64,000 nt of DNA. Source: Geothrix edaphica (GTDB taxonomy: Bacteria > Acidobacteriota > Holophagae > Holophagales > Holophagaceae). Where the stretch lies: positions 1,302,001 to 1,366,000 of the forward strand of contig NZ_BSDC01000001.1 of assembly GCF_030268045.1 (NCBI RefSeq), written 5' to 3'. The translations under genes and the position numbers were made by a program. The notes under the pieces are model-generated. The model had not been told where the DNA came from, searched no databases, and was given only the letters and a program-made list of their open reading frames with translations. Shown piece after piece: positions 55,275-64,000 of this stretch; within the stretch, counting starts at the first letter, position 1; the number at the start of each line of letters is the position of its first letter.

Positions 55275-56611
55275 CGCCTTCCCCTCACCAGCTCCGCCAG
55301 CGCCTCCGGGGTGTTGAGTTCGGGGTGTTCGATCACCGCCTCCAGCAGCTCGCGCTGCAGGGCCCCCAGCCAGGGGCCCCCGCCCCGCCCCGCCAGGGCC
55401 ATGAGGGCCGCCCCATCCAGGGCCAGGGCCTTCACCGTCAGGGGCGGAGCCGCGGCGGCCAGGGCTTCGAGGCGGGCCAGGATGGCGGCGTGCTCGCGCT
55501 CCCGGGCCTCCAGGTCCAGCCCCTTGGCGCGCTGATCCGCCAGGCGGAAGGCCCCCCAGCGCACGAGGTCCAGCCCGTCCTCCCCCAGGCGCCGCAGGAA
55601 GCGCCGGCAGGCCGCATCGCCCCAGTCCCCCGCAGGGTGCGTGCCGTGGTGGCGCACCAGGGCCAGGACCTCGCGCCGGAGGGCATGGGCGGCCTTGAGC
55701 CGGTCCAGGACGGTCGCCGCCAGCTCCAGCGAACCGGCCTCGTGCCCGTGGAAGCTCACCTCGCCGTCCGTCCCCATGACCTTGGCCCCAGGCTTGCCGG
55801 CATCATGCAGCAGGGCCGCCCAGCGGAGGCCTGGATCCACCGGGGCCAGGCGCACGGCCTCCAGCGTGTGGCGCCACACCTCCCAGCGGTGGTGGCGGTT
55901 CTGCCCGCAGCCGATCATGGGGCGCAGCTCCGGCAGCCAGAGGTCCAGCAGCCCGGTCTCCGCCAGGAGCTCCAGGCCCCGCTCGGGCTCTTCGCCGCAG
56001 AGCAGCTTGGTGAGCTCGGCGAGAACCCGCTCCACCGCCACCTTCCGGGCCACCTCGAGCCGTTCGGGGATGGCGGCCAGGGTCCCGGCCTCCACCTCGA
56101 AGCCCAGCTGCGCCGCGAAGCGGCAGGCCCGCAGGGTGCGGAGGCCATCCTCCGCGAACCGGAGCAGAGGATCGCCCACGGCCCGGAGGGTCCGCGCCAC
56201 CAGATCCGCCCGGCCGCCGAAGGGATCCACCAGGTCGCCGCCCCCCACGGGCAGGGCCATGGCGTTGATGGTGAAGTCCCGGCGGGAGAGGTCCTCCTCC
56301 AGGGACACCCCCAGCTGCACGGACTCGGGTCGCCGCCCATCCAGGTAGTCGCCATCGCTGCGGAAGGTGGTGATCTCGACGGGCCGGTCCTCCAGCATCA
56401 CCGTCACGGTGCCGTGCTGGAGGCCCGTGGGGATGACCTTCAGCCCGGCGGCCCGCGCCCGGTCCATCACGGTCCGAGGCAGCAGCTTCGTGGCCAGATC
56501 CCAGTCCGCATGAGGGCGTCCCAGGAGTTCATCGCGGACGGCGCCCCCGACCACCACCAGCTCCGCCCCGGACCCGAGGGCCGCCTGGAGGCGGAGCAGC
56601 GGAGGCCACAT
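55271..56611 (-). CDS. CCA-adding enzyme / poly(A) polymerase-type tRNA nucleotidyltransferase with HD domain
   Basis: 446 aa. Class II nucleotidyltransferase: [20 protein letters not shown] (the GG..RD and DxD catalytic centre), [30 protein letters not shown] and [16 protein letters not shown] (nucleotide-binding). An HD-type domain (about 220-330; [29 protein letters not shown]) suggests phosphohydrolase or phosphatase activity as in bacterial CCA enzymes. It adds or repairs the CCA end of tRNA. The upstream GNAT gene ends in TGATG overlapping this start. Confidence 0.92.
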   Translation of the reverse strand: MWPPLLRLQAALGSGAELVVVGGAVRDELLGRPHADWDLATKLLPRTVMDRARAAGLKVIPTGLQHGTVTVMLEDRPVEITTFRSDGDYLDGRRPESVQLGVSLEEDLSRRDFTINAMALPVGGGDLVDPFGGRADLVARTLRAVGDPLLRFAEDGLRTLRACRFAAQLGFEVEAGTLAAIPERLEVARKVAVERVLAELTKLLCGEEPERGLELLAETGLLDLWLPELRPMIGCGQNRHHRWEVWRHTLEAVRLAPVDPGLRWAALLHDAGKPGAKVMGTDGEVSFHGHEAGSLELAATVLDRLKAAHALRREVLALVRHHGTHPAGDWGDAACRRFLRRLGEDGLDLVRWGAFRLADQRAKGLDLEAREREHAAILARLEALAAAAPPLTVKALALDGAALMALAGRGGGPWLGALQRELLEAVIEHPELNTPEALAELVRGRR

Positions 56612-57093
56612 CAGCCAGCATCTCCGGCAAGCTTCACCAGCGCCTCACCCTCCACGCGACAGGTGAGCCAGGGCCGCATCACCCTGGCACCGTGGGCCTC
56701 ATAGAACTCGATGGCCGGTGTGTTCCAGTCCAGCACCTGCCAGACAAAGCGGGTCCAGCCCTCCTTCACCGCCAGGGCAGCCAGGTGCCGAAGCAGGGCC
56801 TGGCCGATGCCCTTGCCCCGGAAGGCGGGGCGCACGAACAGGTCCTCCAGGTAGATGCCGGGCTTGCCTTCCCAGGTGCTGAAGTTGAGGAACCAGAGGG
56901 CGAAGCCCGCAGGCTGACCATCCCATTCCGCCATGGTCACCTTCACCAGGGGATGCTCCGAGAAGGCGTAGCGCTGGAGGTCCGCCTCGGTAGCGACGGC
57001 CGCCTCCGGCTCGCGCTCATAGTCCGCCAGCTCCCGGATGTACTGCAGGATCAGCGGGGCATCGGCGGGGACGGCAGGACGGAGGCTCAGCAT
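56611..57093 (-). CDS. GNAT-family N-acetyltransferase
   Basis: 160 aa. LRPAVPADAPLILQYIRELA at the N-terminus, YLEDLFVRPAFRGKGIGQAL (acetyl-CoA pyrophosphate loop, R-G-K-G-I-G) and VWQVLDWNTPAIEFYEAHGA at the C-terminus are standard GNAT elements. The DLFVRPAFRGKGIG pattern and length resemble spermidine/diamine N-acetyltransferases (SSAT-like), but the substrate is not certain. Its stop overlaps the CCA-enzyme start by one base (TGATG). Confidence 0.88.
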   Translation of the reverse strand: MLSLRPAVPADAPLILQYIRELADYEREPEAAVATEADLQRYAFSEHPLVKVTMAEWDGQPAGFALWFLNFSTWEGKPGIYLEDLFVRPAFRGKGIGQALLRHLAALAVKEGWTRFVWQVLDWNTPAIEFYEAHGARVMRPWLTCRVEGEALVKLAGDAG

Positions 57094-57110
57094 GCGTCTA
57101 TGCTAACCGG

Positions 57111-58049
57111 ATGGATCGCGACACCGCCCTGCGCCTTCATGAGGCCATGCTGCTCACCCGGCTCGCGGAGGAGCGGTTGGTGAAGCTCTTCCGCCAGGGC
57201 AAGACCCTCGGCAGTGTCTACCGGAGCCTGGGCCAGGAGGCCACCGCCTGCGCCACGGCCATGGCCCTGGGGCCCGACGATGTGATCGCCCCCATGATCC
57301 GCAACCTGGGCTCTATGTTCGTCCGGGGCGCCACACCGCTGGAGATCTTCCTCCAGTACCTCGGCCGCGCCACCGGCCCCACCGGGGGCCGCGAGCACAA
57401 CAACCACTTCGGCTCGGTGGCCCGGGGCATCCTCGCTCCGACCTCCATGCTCGGCGCCCTGATCCCCGTGATGGCGGGCGTGGCCCTCAGCTTCCGGCAG
57501 AAGGGCGAGCCTCGCGTCGCCATGACCTGGATCGGAGATGGCGGCAGCTCCACGGGCGCCTTCTACGAGGGGCTCAATTTCGCCGTGGTGCAGAAGCTCC
57601 CCCTCATCGTCATCGGCGAATCCAACGGGTACGCCTTCTCCACGCCCCCGGACCGCCAGATGGCCGGCCGGATGGCGGAACGCTCCCAGGGGGCGTTCAC
57701 CCTCACCGTGGATGGCAATGACGCCGCCGCCGTGTATGCCGCCGCCGCCCAGGCCCGGCAGCACTGCCTGGAAGGCAAGGGACCCGCCTTCCTCGTCTGC
57801 GAAACCTTCCGCATGAAGGGCCACGCCGAGCATGACGACCAGCGCTATGTGGACCCCGCCCTTCTCGCCCAGTGGGCCGCCAAGGATCCCCTGCCCCGCT
57901 TCGAGGCCTGGCTGGCCCTCCGGGGGTGGACACCAGCCCCGGACCTCCGCGCCCGCCTCGAGGCTGAGCTCCTCGCCGCGGCCGAGGCGGCGGAGGCCGC
58001 TCCCTGGCCCGACCCGGCCACGCTGGAAGCGGGGGTCTTCTCGACCTAG
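57111..58049 (+). CDS. thiamine-diphosphate-dependent 2-oxoacid dehydrogenase E1 component, alpha subunit
   Basis: 312 aa, a little short for the family. Thiamine diphosphate-binding motif: TWIGDGGSSTGAFYEG ... VIGESNGYAFST (GDG through N). LGQEATACATAMALGPDDVI and REHNNHFGSVARG are typical of pyruvate/branched-chain E1 alpha. It would form a heterotetramer with an E1 beta, but no beta subunit, E2 or E3 is found beside it; the next gene is acetate kinase. It may pair with a distant beta subunit. Seventeen bases separate it from the divergent GNAT start. Confidence 0.88.
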   Translation: MDRDTALRLHEAMLLTRLAEERLVKLFRQGKTLGSVYRSLGQEATACATAMALGPDDVIAPMIRNLGSMFVRGATPLEIFLQYLGRATGPTGGREHNNHFGSVARGILAPTSMLGALIPVMAGVALSFRQKGEPRVAMTWIGDGGSSTGAFYEGLNFAVVQKLPLIVIGESNGYAFSTPPDRQMAGRMAERSQGAFTLTVDGNDAAAVYAAAAQARQHCLEGKGPAFLVCETFRMKGHAEHDDQRYVDPALLAQWAAKDPLPRFEAWLALRGWTPAPDLRARLEAELLAAAEAAEAAPWPDPATLEAGVFST

Positions 58050-58129
58050 ACTCGGCCCGGGCCCATGGGGACCGATTCATCCACAATGAGGCACCCGTCA
58101 CGGCCCTTGAGGGTTAGACTTTCCCTGTC

Positions 58130-59311
58130 ATGGGGGATTCTGTGTTTGTTCTCGTTCTGAATGCTGGCTCTTCGAGCCTGAAGTTCAACCTCTTCGACAT
58201 GGTGAAGGAGGTTTCCATCGCCGAGGGCATGGCGGAGCGCATCGGCCTGGCCGAAGCCAACCTCGCCTGCGTCATCGGCGGGGAGAAGCGCAAGGAATCT
58301 CTCGCCCTCCCCACGCACCGGGAGGCCCTGGAGGCGATCCTGGAGCGTCTCCACGCCAACGTGCTGCACGACACGCCCGTCCACGCTGTGGGCCACCGGG
58401 TGGTCCACGGGGGCCCCAAGTACGGCGACTCGGTGCTGGTGACGGACGAAGTGCTCCACGACATCGAGGCCTTCGCCATCTATGCGCCGCTCCACAATCC
58501 GGCCAATGCCCTGGGCATCCGCGTCGCCCGGGAGACCTTCCCCGACGTGCCCCACGTGGCGGTCTTCGACACGGCCTTCCACCACAACATCCCCGATCAT
58601 GCCCGCACCTACGGCATCCCCTACGAGCTGAGCCAGAAGTACGGGATCCGCCGCTACGGCTTCCACGGCACCAGCCACGCATTCGTGGCGGCCCGCACGG
58701 CGATCCTGCTCTGCCGCCCCCTCCGGTCCCTGAAGGTCATCACCTGCCACATCGGCAACGGCACCAGCATCTGCGCCGTGGGCCAGGGCAAGAGCATGGA
58801 CACCAGCATGGGCATGACCCCGCTCCAGGGCGTCATCATGGGCACCCGCTGCGGCACCATCGATCCCAGCGTGGTGGAGATGCTCATGGAGCACGAGCAC
58901 CTGGACTACGCGGCCATCACGGACCTGCTCAACAAGAAATCGGGCCTGCTGGGCATCTCTGGCGTGTCTTCGGACTTCCGCGAGATCGAGCTGGCCGCCG
59001 ACAGCGGCAACGACCGGGCCCGGCTGGCCCGCGACCTCCTGACCTACAACGTGCGCCAGTTCATCGGCTCCTATGCGACGGTCCTCGATGGCGTGGACGC
59101 CATCACCTTCACGGCCGGCATCGGCACCCACAGCACCTATGTCCGCGCCAAGGTGTGCAGCAAGCTGGGCTTCCTGGGCGTGAAGCTGGATCCCGAGGCC
59201 AACGAGCACGGCACGGGCGAGCGCATCATCAGCACGCCGGATTCCCGCGTCGTGGTCACGGTGGTTCCCACCAACGAGGAACTGATGATCGCCCGGGAGA
59301 CCGTGCGGTAG
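58130..59311 (+). CDS. ackA: acetate kinase
   Basis: 393 aa from ATG at 58130, or 389 aa from GTG at 58142 (GGGGGA four bases upstream), which gives the typical opening VFVLVLNAGSSSLKF. Active-site elements: HRVVHGG, YGFHGTSHAFVA, CHIGNGTSICAVGQGKSM and GMTPLQGVIMGTRCGTIDPS; C-terminal TAGIGTHS. It interconverts acetyl phosphate + ADP and acetate + ATP. No pta gene adjacent. Followed by an exceptionally long terminator hairpin. Confidence 0.95.
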   Translation: MGDSVFVLVLNAGSSSLKFNLFDMVKEVSIAEGMAERIGLAEANLACVIGGEKRKESLALPTHREALEAILERLHANVLHDTPVHAVGHRVVHGGPKYGDSVLVTDEVLHDIEAFAIYAPLHNPANALGIRVARETFPDVPHVAVFDTAFHHNIPDHARTYGIPYELSQKYGIRRYGFHGTSHAFVAARTAILLCRPLRSLKVITCHIGNGTSICAVGQGKSMDTSMGMTPLQGVIMGTRCGTIDPSVVEMLMEHEHLDYAAITDLLNKKSGLLGISGVSSDFREIELAADSGNDRARLARDLLTYNVRQFIGSYATVLDGVDAITFTAGIGTHSTYVRAKVCSKLGFLGVKLDPEANEHGTGERIISTPDSRVVVTVVPTNEELMIARETVR

Positions 59312-59316
59312 TTCGC

Positions 59317-59368
59317 TCCGTTCTCATGAAAGCGGCCCCCGGACGGGGGCCGCTTTCATGAGAACGGA
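59317..59368. terminator. 24-bp perfect-stem terminator after ackA
   Basis: TCCGTTCTCATGAAAGCGGC... forms a 24-bp perfect stem with a GGAC loop (59341-59344). No T-tract follows; the stem length alone makes it a likely bidirectional barrier between ackA and the repeat-protein gene. Confidence 0.75.
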
Positions 59369-59373
59369 AGTGC

Positions 59374-59784
59374 CTACTTTCCCTGAGCCTGCATGCGCTC
59401 GCCCTTGCGCTCGATGCGCGCGCCCCGGCGTTCCTTGCGCTCGCCCCGGCGCTCCTGCCGCTCGCCTTTGCGCTCCTGGGCCTCGCCCACCTTCTCGCGG
59501 CGCTCACCGGCCTGCTCGAGAGCCTTCCCCTCGGCCACCTTGCCCTGGGCCTGGAGGGCCTCCCCGCGCTTTTCCATGCGGGCGCCCTGGCGCTGCTTGC
59601 GCTCGCCCTGGCGGTCGTTCCGCTCCCCGCGGCGCTCCTGGCGCTCGCCCCGGCGCTCGATCCGTTCGCCTTTCTTCTCCACCTGCTGGCCCGTCGGCGG
59701 GGGCACCGGAGCCTGCGCCATGAGCGAGGCGCCGATGAGACCCGCCGCCACGATGAGGGCCACGCGCTTCTGAGTGTTCAACAT
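59374..59784 (-). CDS. exported Glu/Arg/Gly-rich repeat protein, 136 aa
   Basis: ATG at 59784 follows CAGGAGC. Signal peptide: MLNTQKRVALIVAAGLIGASLMAQ, then a short PVPPPTG linker. The rest is almost entirely charged repeats based on ERRGER/ERxGERxE (KKGERIERRGERQERRGERN, then DRQGERKQRQGARMEKRGEA), a roughly 7-residue period. A regular Glu/Arg heptad spacing with Gly every seventh residue suggests a single long charged helix or disordered rod. I do not recognise a family, and no function can be given. The opposite strand is also open here because of the repeat; that frame lacks a ribosome site. The protein should be exported. Confidence 0.7.
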   Translation of the reverse strand: MLNTQKRVALIVAAGLIGASLMAQAPVPPPTGQQVEKKGERIERRGERQERRGERNDRQGERKQRQGARMEKRGEALQAQGKVAEGKALEQAGERREKVGEAQERKGERQERRGERKERRGARIERKGERMQAQGK

Positions 59785-60098
59785 GCTGTGCTCCTGAGGC
59801 GGCCGCGCCGCGAAGGGGAATCGTCCCGGAACGGCCTGATGCCGTCCTCGTGCCAACTCACAACAGCATTAGTCCCCGGCAGTTGGAGAAGGTTTAACCC
59901 GTCGGGCGTGGATCCTTGCCTCAACCCCTGTGGCAGGACGCCACGGGGAGGACTCCCCCGGCGGATCCGGCCATTGGCCGGTCCCTGGGCGGCACCGGCC
60001 GAAGTCCGGCCGAAACGCCCCCTAAACGACCCCAGACTTTGCCCCGTAGGCCATTCAACATCCCGGCAGGTCCGGCGTCTTTCCCATCAGGGGGTTCC
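59785..60098. other. 314-bp region upstream of the efflux operon
   Basis: No gene or convincing promoter is seen. It holds CCGGCC-ATT-GGCCGG at 59967-59981 and a bulged stem CCCC(T)GTGGC / GCCACGGGG at 59925-59948, probably part of a leader or of divergent regulation with the repeat-protein gene. Confidence 0.5.
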
Positions 60099-61319
60099 AT
60101 GAAGAAGCGGTGGGTCATCGTCTCCGTGGCCGGAGTCGCCTTGGCGACCGGCATGTTCTTCACCCTCAAGGGCAGTGATGGCAAGGGTAAGAAGGCCGAG
60201 GCCTCCACCCCCTTCCGCCTGGGCAAGGTCCAGGCCGAGGACCTCCAGGTGAGCGTCCGGGAGGTGGGCGTGGTGGATCCCCTCACCAAGGTGGACGTGA
60301 AGTCCACAGTGTCCGGCCGCATCGTGGGCCTGAAGGTCCGTGAGGGCGCCACCGTCAGAGCCGGCGAAGTGCTGGCCGAAGTGGAGCCGGACGTGAACCA
60401 GGCCCAGACCCTGTCGGACGTCCAGGGCAGCGTGTCCCAGGCCCGGGTGAGCTTCAAGAATGCCGAACGGGACTTCGCCCAGCAGGCCGAGCTCTTCAAG
60501 TCGGGGCTCATCTCCGACCAGGCCTACCGGAGCGCCCGGACCACCCGTGATCTGGCGGAAGAGGCCTTCAAGAGCGCCCAGACCCGCTACCAGATCGTGG
60601 AGGACCGGGGCATCCCCATCAGCGGCAACGCCTCCACCCAGAAAGCCCGGGTGACCGCCCCCATGAACGGCGTGGTGATCAAGAAGGGCGTGGAACTGGG
60701 CGACACCATCACTTCCGGCGTCAGCTCTTTCAATGCCGGCACCGTGGTATTTACCGTGGCGGATCTGGCCTCCATCATCGTGAAGGTGAACCTCAACGAG
60801 GTGGACATCGCCAAGGTGAAGGTGGGCCAGGCCGTGCGGCTCACCCTGGACGCCTACCCCCAGAAGGCCTTCACGGGCAAGGTGCGCTTCGTGGCTCCCG
60901 CCGCCGAGCTGGTGGAGAAGATCAAGGTCTTCAAGGTGGAGGTGGCCCTGGATGAGCTCACGGATGCGTTCCGCACCGGCATGAGCGCCAACGTGGAGAT
61001 CCTCGGCGAGAAGCGGGAGAAGGCCGTGAGCATCCCCCTGGAGGCCCTGCAGCGCCGGGACGGCCAGACCGTGGTCTATCGGCTGAAGGAGAACCTCCAG
61101 CCCCAGGACCTGGCCAAGGCCAAGGAGGGCCTGGCGGGCCGCGGCAAGTTCATCTGGCTCTCCGACCACTGGAAGGAGTACTTCGACGTGGTGCCCGTCA
61201 AGGCCGGCATCGCCACGCTGGAACGGGTGGAGATCCTCACGGGCCTCAAGGCCAACGACCAGGTGAGCCTGGAGGATCCCAGCAAGAAGAAGGTCGAGAA
61301 GGATGATGAGAACAATTAG
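60099..61319 (+). CDS. periplasmic adaptor subunit of MacAB-type efflux (HlyD/RND family)
   Basis: 406 aa. One N-terminal membrane helix (VIVSVAGVALATGMFFTL), then VDVKSTVSGRIVGLKVREGATVRAGEVLAEVEPD (a lipoyl-like half-motif), a coiled-coil hairpin (about residues 105-165), the second lipoyl half (VTAPMNGVVIKKGVELGD), and beta-barrel and membrane-proximal domains. It bridges the inner-membrane ABC pump to an outer-membrane channel, perhaps the TolC-like protein at 10-12 kb. First gene of the operon with the ATPase and permeases; its stop overlaps the downstream heptad repeat. Confidence 0.92.
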   Translation: MKKRWVIVSVAGVALATGMFFTLKGSDGKGKKAEASTPFRLGKVQAEDLQVSVREVGVVDPLTKVDVKSTVSGRIVGLKVREGATVRAGEVLAEVEPDVNQAQTLSDVQGSVSQARVSFKNAERDFAQQAELFKSGLISDQAYRSARTTRDLAEEAFKSAQTRYQIVEDRGIPISGNASTQKARVTAPMNGVVIKKGVELGDTITSGVSSFNAGTVVFTVADLASIIVKVNLNEVDIAKVKVGQAVRLTLDAYPQKAFTGKVRFVAPAAELVEKIKVFKVEVALDELTDAFRTGMSANVEILGEKREKAVSIPLEALQRRDGQTVVYRLKENLQPQDLAKAKEGLAGRGKFIWLSDHWKEYFDVVPVKAGIATLERVEILTGLKANDQVSLEDPSKKKVEKDDENN

Positions 61320-61379
61320 CTCTCAGTCGTCAGCTGTCAGCTCTCAGTCACTGATAGCTGACAGCCGATAGCTGACAGC
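61319..61379. repeat. dyad-symmetric heptanucleotide repeat element (copy 2)
   Basis: Starts at the last base of the adaptor stop codon. Left arm units: GCTCTCA, GTCGTCA, GCTGTCA, GCTCTCA (61319-61346). Right arm units in the opposite orientation: TGATAGC, TGACAGC, CGATAGC, TGACAGC (61352-61379). Unit length and consensus (GCTRTCA and its complement) match the element at 6350-6437. It lies inside the efflux operon, between adaptor and ATPase genes. Confidence 0.8.
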
Positions 61380-61393
61380 CTCGCGGAGCGATC

Positions 61394-62080
61394 ATGTCCA
61401 CCATCATCCAGACCCAGGGCCTGACGAAGGTCTACGGCGCCAACGGAACAGCGGTCCACGCCCTTCGGGGCATCGACCTGACCGTGGCCAAGGGCGAGTT
61501 CGTGGCCCTCATCGGCCCCTCGGGATCCGGCAAGTCCACCCTCATGGCCATCCTCGGCTGCCTGGACCTGCCCACCGCCGGCACCTACACGCTGGATGGC
61601 CATCAGGTCCAGGGGCTGTCCGGCGGCGAGCTGGCGCGCATCCGCAACGAGAAGGTGGGATTCGTCTTCCAGAGCTACAACCTGCTGCCGAAGGCCAGCA
61701 TCTCCCGCAACGTGGAGCTGCCCATGCTCTACGCCGGCGTGGGCCGCAGGGAGCGCCGCGAGCGCGCCCTGGCCCTCCTCGAGAAAGTGGGCATCGCAGA
61801 CAAGGCCGACAAGCTGCCCGGCACGCTCTCCGGCGGCCAGAAGCAGCGCGTGGCCGTGGCCCGGGCCCTGGCCAATGGACCGGCGCTGCTGCTGGCGGAC
61901 GAACCCACGGGCGCGCTCGATTCCAGGACCGGCGCCGAGGTGCTGGACCTCTTCCGCGAGCTGCACAGCCAGGGCAACACCCTGCTGCTGGTGACCCATG
62001 ATCCCTCCATCGCGGCCCTGGCGGAGCGGCGCGTTGAAATCAGGGATGGTCTGATCGCCCTTACCGAGGGAGTGGCGTAG
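61394..62080 (+). CDS. ABC transporter ATP-binding protein (MacB/LolD type)
   Basis: 228 aa. Walker [22 protein letters not shown]-loop [14 protein letters not shown], signature [15 protein letters not shown], Walker [14 protein letters not shown] and His of LVTHDPS are all in place. It powers the two FtsX/MacB-type permeases that follow; the next start codon is directly after its stop. The family moves macrolides, lipoproteins, heme or toxins; substrate unknown. Confidence 0.95.
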   Translation: MSTIIQTQGLTKVYGANGTAVHALRGIDLTVAKGEFVALIGPSGSGKSTLMAILGCLDLPTAGTYTLDGHQVQGLSGGELARIRNEKVGFVFQSYNLLPKASISRNVELPMLYAGVGRRERRERALALLEKVGIADKADKLPGTLSGGQKQRVAVARALANGPALLLADEPTGALDSRTGAEVLDLFRELHSQGNTLLLVTHDPSIAALAERRVEIRDGLIALTEGVA

Positions 62081-63331
62081 ATGACCACCTCCGGCGCTTT
62101 CCGCGAGCGGCTGTTCGGGGCCTGGGTGGAGATCCGGGAGAACCTCGGTCGCTCCATCCTGCAGGCCCTGGGCGTGCTGCTGGGGGTGGCCTCGGTGCTG
62201 GGTGGCTTCTCCATCTCCGACAGCCAGCGGCGGCGCGCGGACCAGATGTTCGTGAAGATGGGCGGCCTCGACAAGCTGAACGTCCAGCCCAAGGCGGCGG
62301 TGCGGGATGGCCGGCCCACGGCCTTGCAGCAGGCCAACCTCGGCCTGCGGGACGCCGACGCCCTCGGTGGCGAGGCCCTGAAGGCGGACGCCATCCAGGG
62401 CGTGAGCCGGCAGAAGAACGCCCGGGCCCGGGTGGTCTCGGCCTACGGGGATCAGGACCGCCAGATCAGCGGCATCGGCGGGGACTTCATCCCGGCCAAT
62501 GGCTACGGGGTGGCCCGCGGGCGCGGCTTCTCCGCCACGGAGATGGATACGGGCGCCCCCGTCGTCATCCTCGGCACCGAGGCGGCCCAGGTCTTCTTCC
62601 CCAAGGGCGACGCCCTGGGCCAGACCCTCCGCATCGGGAGCGTCCCCGTCACGGTCATCGGCGTCTTCGAGGAGCGGGTCTTCCGCTTCCGCGAGGGCCA
62701 GCGCAACCAGTTCTGGTGGCGAAACCGCATCATCGCGGTGCCCGCGAACCTGGTGCAGCGGCGCATGAACGGCGACGCCTACCGCCGGGTGGACCGCATC
62801 ACCTTCCGCATCCCCGACATGGGGGCCATGGGCGCCTTCGCCAGGCAGCTCTCCTACCTCGTGAAGGCCAACCACCGGCTCCAGGAGGACTTCCGCCTGG
62901 ACGACGTGGCCGCCCGGATCCGCCGCCGCAACAGCCAGGGGGACGTCTACGACATCATCTTCCTGCTCTCGGGCGTGCTGGCCCTGGTGGGCGGCGGCAT
63001 CGTGAACGTGAACATCCAGATGGCCGGCCTCAAGGAGCGCGTCCGCGAGGTGGGTGTGAAGATGGCCCTCGGCGCCTCCGGCCGGGAGATCTTCAAGGGC
63101 TTCATGACCGAGGCCCTGCTGCTCACGGCCCTGGGCAGCCTGGCGGGCCTGGTGCTGGGCGTGGGCTTCTCCTGGGTCATCACCAAGAGCCTCGGCATCC
63201 CCCTCTACATGACGCCCGCCAGCTTCCTCTGGGCCTACGGCCTGGCGGCCGCCTTCGGCTTCCTCTTCGCCCTCTACCCGGCCTGGAAGGCTTCCCGGCT
63301 GTCTCCGATGGAGGCTCTCCGCTATGAGTGA
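62081..63331 (+). CDS. ABC transporter permease (MacB/FtsX type)
   Basis: 416 aa. N-terminal membrane helix (about 21-45; [20 protein letters not shown]), a large extracytoplasmic MacB_PCD domain (about 50-285), then three C-terminal helices ([59 protein letters not shown]) and the [18 protein letters not shown] coupling motif that contacts the ATPase. It starts immediately at the ATPase stop and its end overlaps the next permease by nine bases. Confidence 0.93.
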   Translation: MTTSGAFRERLFGAWVEIRENLGRSILQALGVLLGVASVLGGFSISDSQRRRADQMFVKMGGLDKLNVQPKAAVRDGRPTALQQANLGLRDADALGGEALKADAIQGVSRQKNARARVVSAYGDQDRQISGIGGDFIPANGYGVARGRGFSATEMDTGAPVVILGTEAAQVFFPKGDALGQTLRIGSVPVTVIGVFEERVFRFREGQRNQFWWRNRIIAVPANLVQRRMNGDAYRRVDRITFRIPDMGAMGAFARQLSYLVKANHRLQEDFRLDDVAARIRRRNSQGDVYDIIFLLSGVLALVGGGIVNVNIQMAGLKERVREVGVKMALGASGREIFKGFMTEALLLTALGSLAGLVLGVGFSWVITKSLGIPLYMTPASFLWAYGLAAAFGFLFALYPAWKASRLSPMEALRYE

Positions 63332-64000
63332 GGAAACCTTCATCCTCCGCTCCCCGGGCCCCTCCCTGCTGGACGGCGAAGCCCCCGCCCCACCCGCCCG
63401 GAGCCGCGGGTTCAGCCTCGCCATGCTCTGGGAAGTGGTCCGCACAGGCCTGGTGGAGCTCTGGGCCCACAAGGTGCGCAGCCTGCTCACGCTCACCCTG
63501 CTCATGCTGGGCGTCTTCGCCCTGGTGGTGATGACTTCCGTGCTCGACGGCGTCATGGACAAGATCAGCACCGGCTTTGCCGGCATGAGCTGGGACGGCA
63601 CCGTGCGCATCGCCCCGAAGACCGCGGAAACCGCCGAGGAACGCAGCCGCTTCGTCATGAGCCCCGGCCTGCGCCAGGAGGACCTGTCGCGCCTCACGGC
63701 GCCCCACCCCAAGGTGCTGGCCTTCCTGCCCCGGGCCCAGCGCACCTCCTCGGTCCGCATCACCGGCGACACCGAGCGCATCTTCGTCACCGGAGTCACG
63801 CCGGACTATGCCGTCTGGATGAACCGCCCCATCGGCCTGGGCCGGGGCCTCACGGAGGATGACCAGCGGCGCCGGTCCACCGTGGCCGTGGTGGGCGCCA
63901 CCCTCGCCGCCAAGCTCTTCGGAGGGGCCGATCCCGTGGGCCGCGACCTGGTCGTGGAAGGCGTGCCCTTCCGCATCGTGGGCGTCCAGGCCCCGGGGCA
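63323..64000 (+). CDS. second ABC transporter permease (MacB/FtsX type), cut by window edge
   Basis: 226 residues visible; the frame is open to the window end. ATG at 63323 overlaps the preceding permease's end by nine bases. The cytosolic N-terminal tail of about 45 residues leads into a membrane helix (LLTLTLLMLGVFALVVMTSV), then a MacB_PCD-type extracytoplasmic domain (VRIAPKTAET, FVTGVTPDYAVWMN, VAVVGATLAAKLFGGADPVG). With the first permease it probably forms a heterodimeric transmembrane unit. Confidence 0.9.

Noticed and set aside
59393-59773. 126-aa plus-strand frame (Arg/Ser/Pro repeats) opposite the Glu/Arg repeat protein
   Set aside because: Opposite reading of the same DNA repeat; no ribosome site, whereas the minus frame has a signal peptide and CAGGAG.

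Overview
The window is a 64-kb piece of a GC-rich bacterial chromosome (about two thirds G+C), densely packed with short intergenic gaps. No rRNA, tRNA, CRISPR array, transposase or phage gene was recognised, so it reads as core chromosome. The gene set suggests an acidobacterium of the Holophagae (Geothrix/Holophaga-like). Reasons: a 986-aa Oar-like TonB-dependent receptor with an N-terminal carboxypeptidase-regulatory domain, a PEGA-repeat Ser/Thr kinase, secreted S9 peptidases, an S55 (SpoIVB-like) peptidase, a single-subunit cytochrome b succinate dehydrogenase, a membrane pyrophosphatase and an archaeal-type class I aldolase. This placement is inference from gene content, not a database match.

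Layout. 1-9 kb: the 5' end of cinA (cut by the left edge), small proteins, DinB-family protein, pyruvate kinase, a mini Fis-type regulator, two tandem GAPDH-family genes, a flavoprotein, a Ser/Thr kinase and a LipB-Nudix fusion. 9-16 kb: acyl-CoA dehydrogenase, TolC-like protein, S9 peptidase, nadC and enoyl-CoA hydratase. 16-23 kb: a secreted beta-propeller protein coupled to an S55 peptidase, then the TonB-dependent receptor. 23-30 kb: YmdB-like phosphodiesterase, aquaporin, PolB-like exonuclease, DoxX, HAD hydrolase, hbd with a structured leader, fructose-bisphosphate aldolase and prfC. 30-39 kb: oligopeptidase B, proton pyrophosphatase, sdhCAB and tatA. 39-49.5 kb: a potassium island, with a KimA-type importer divergent from kdpFABC-kdpDE around three 17-bp operator-like boxes. 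49.5-59 kb: UbiA-type prenyltransferase, M23 peptidase plus bactofilin, ruvB, FHA-GAF histidine kinase overlapping ispF, CCA-adding enzyme, GNAT, an E1-alpha subunit and acetate kinase. 59-64 kb: a strange Glu/Arg-rich secreted repeat protein, then a MacAB-like efflux operon running off the right edge.

Working together. Lower glycolysis (aldolase, GAPDH, pyruvate kinase), short-chain acyl-CoA interconversion (acyl-CoA dehydrogenase, enoyl-CoA hydratase, 3-hydroxybutyryl-CoA dehydrogenase), acetate kinase, succinate dehydrogenase and pyrophosphatase fit an organism living on organic acids and peptides with a quinone-linked respiratory chain. Secreted peptidases and the TonB receptor fit peptide or polymer scavenging.

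The most interesting non-coding signals are: (1) the leader of hbd, where a 9-nt segment is the exact complement of the ribosome binding site; (2) two dyad-symmetric 7-bp repeat elements at 6.4 and 61.3 kb; (3) the clustered direct-repeat boxes between kimA and kdp. Most convergent gene pairs are separated by strong perfect-stem terminators or share a CTAG stop.
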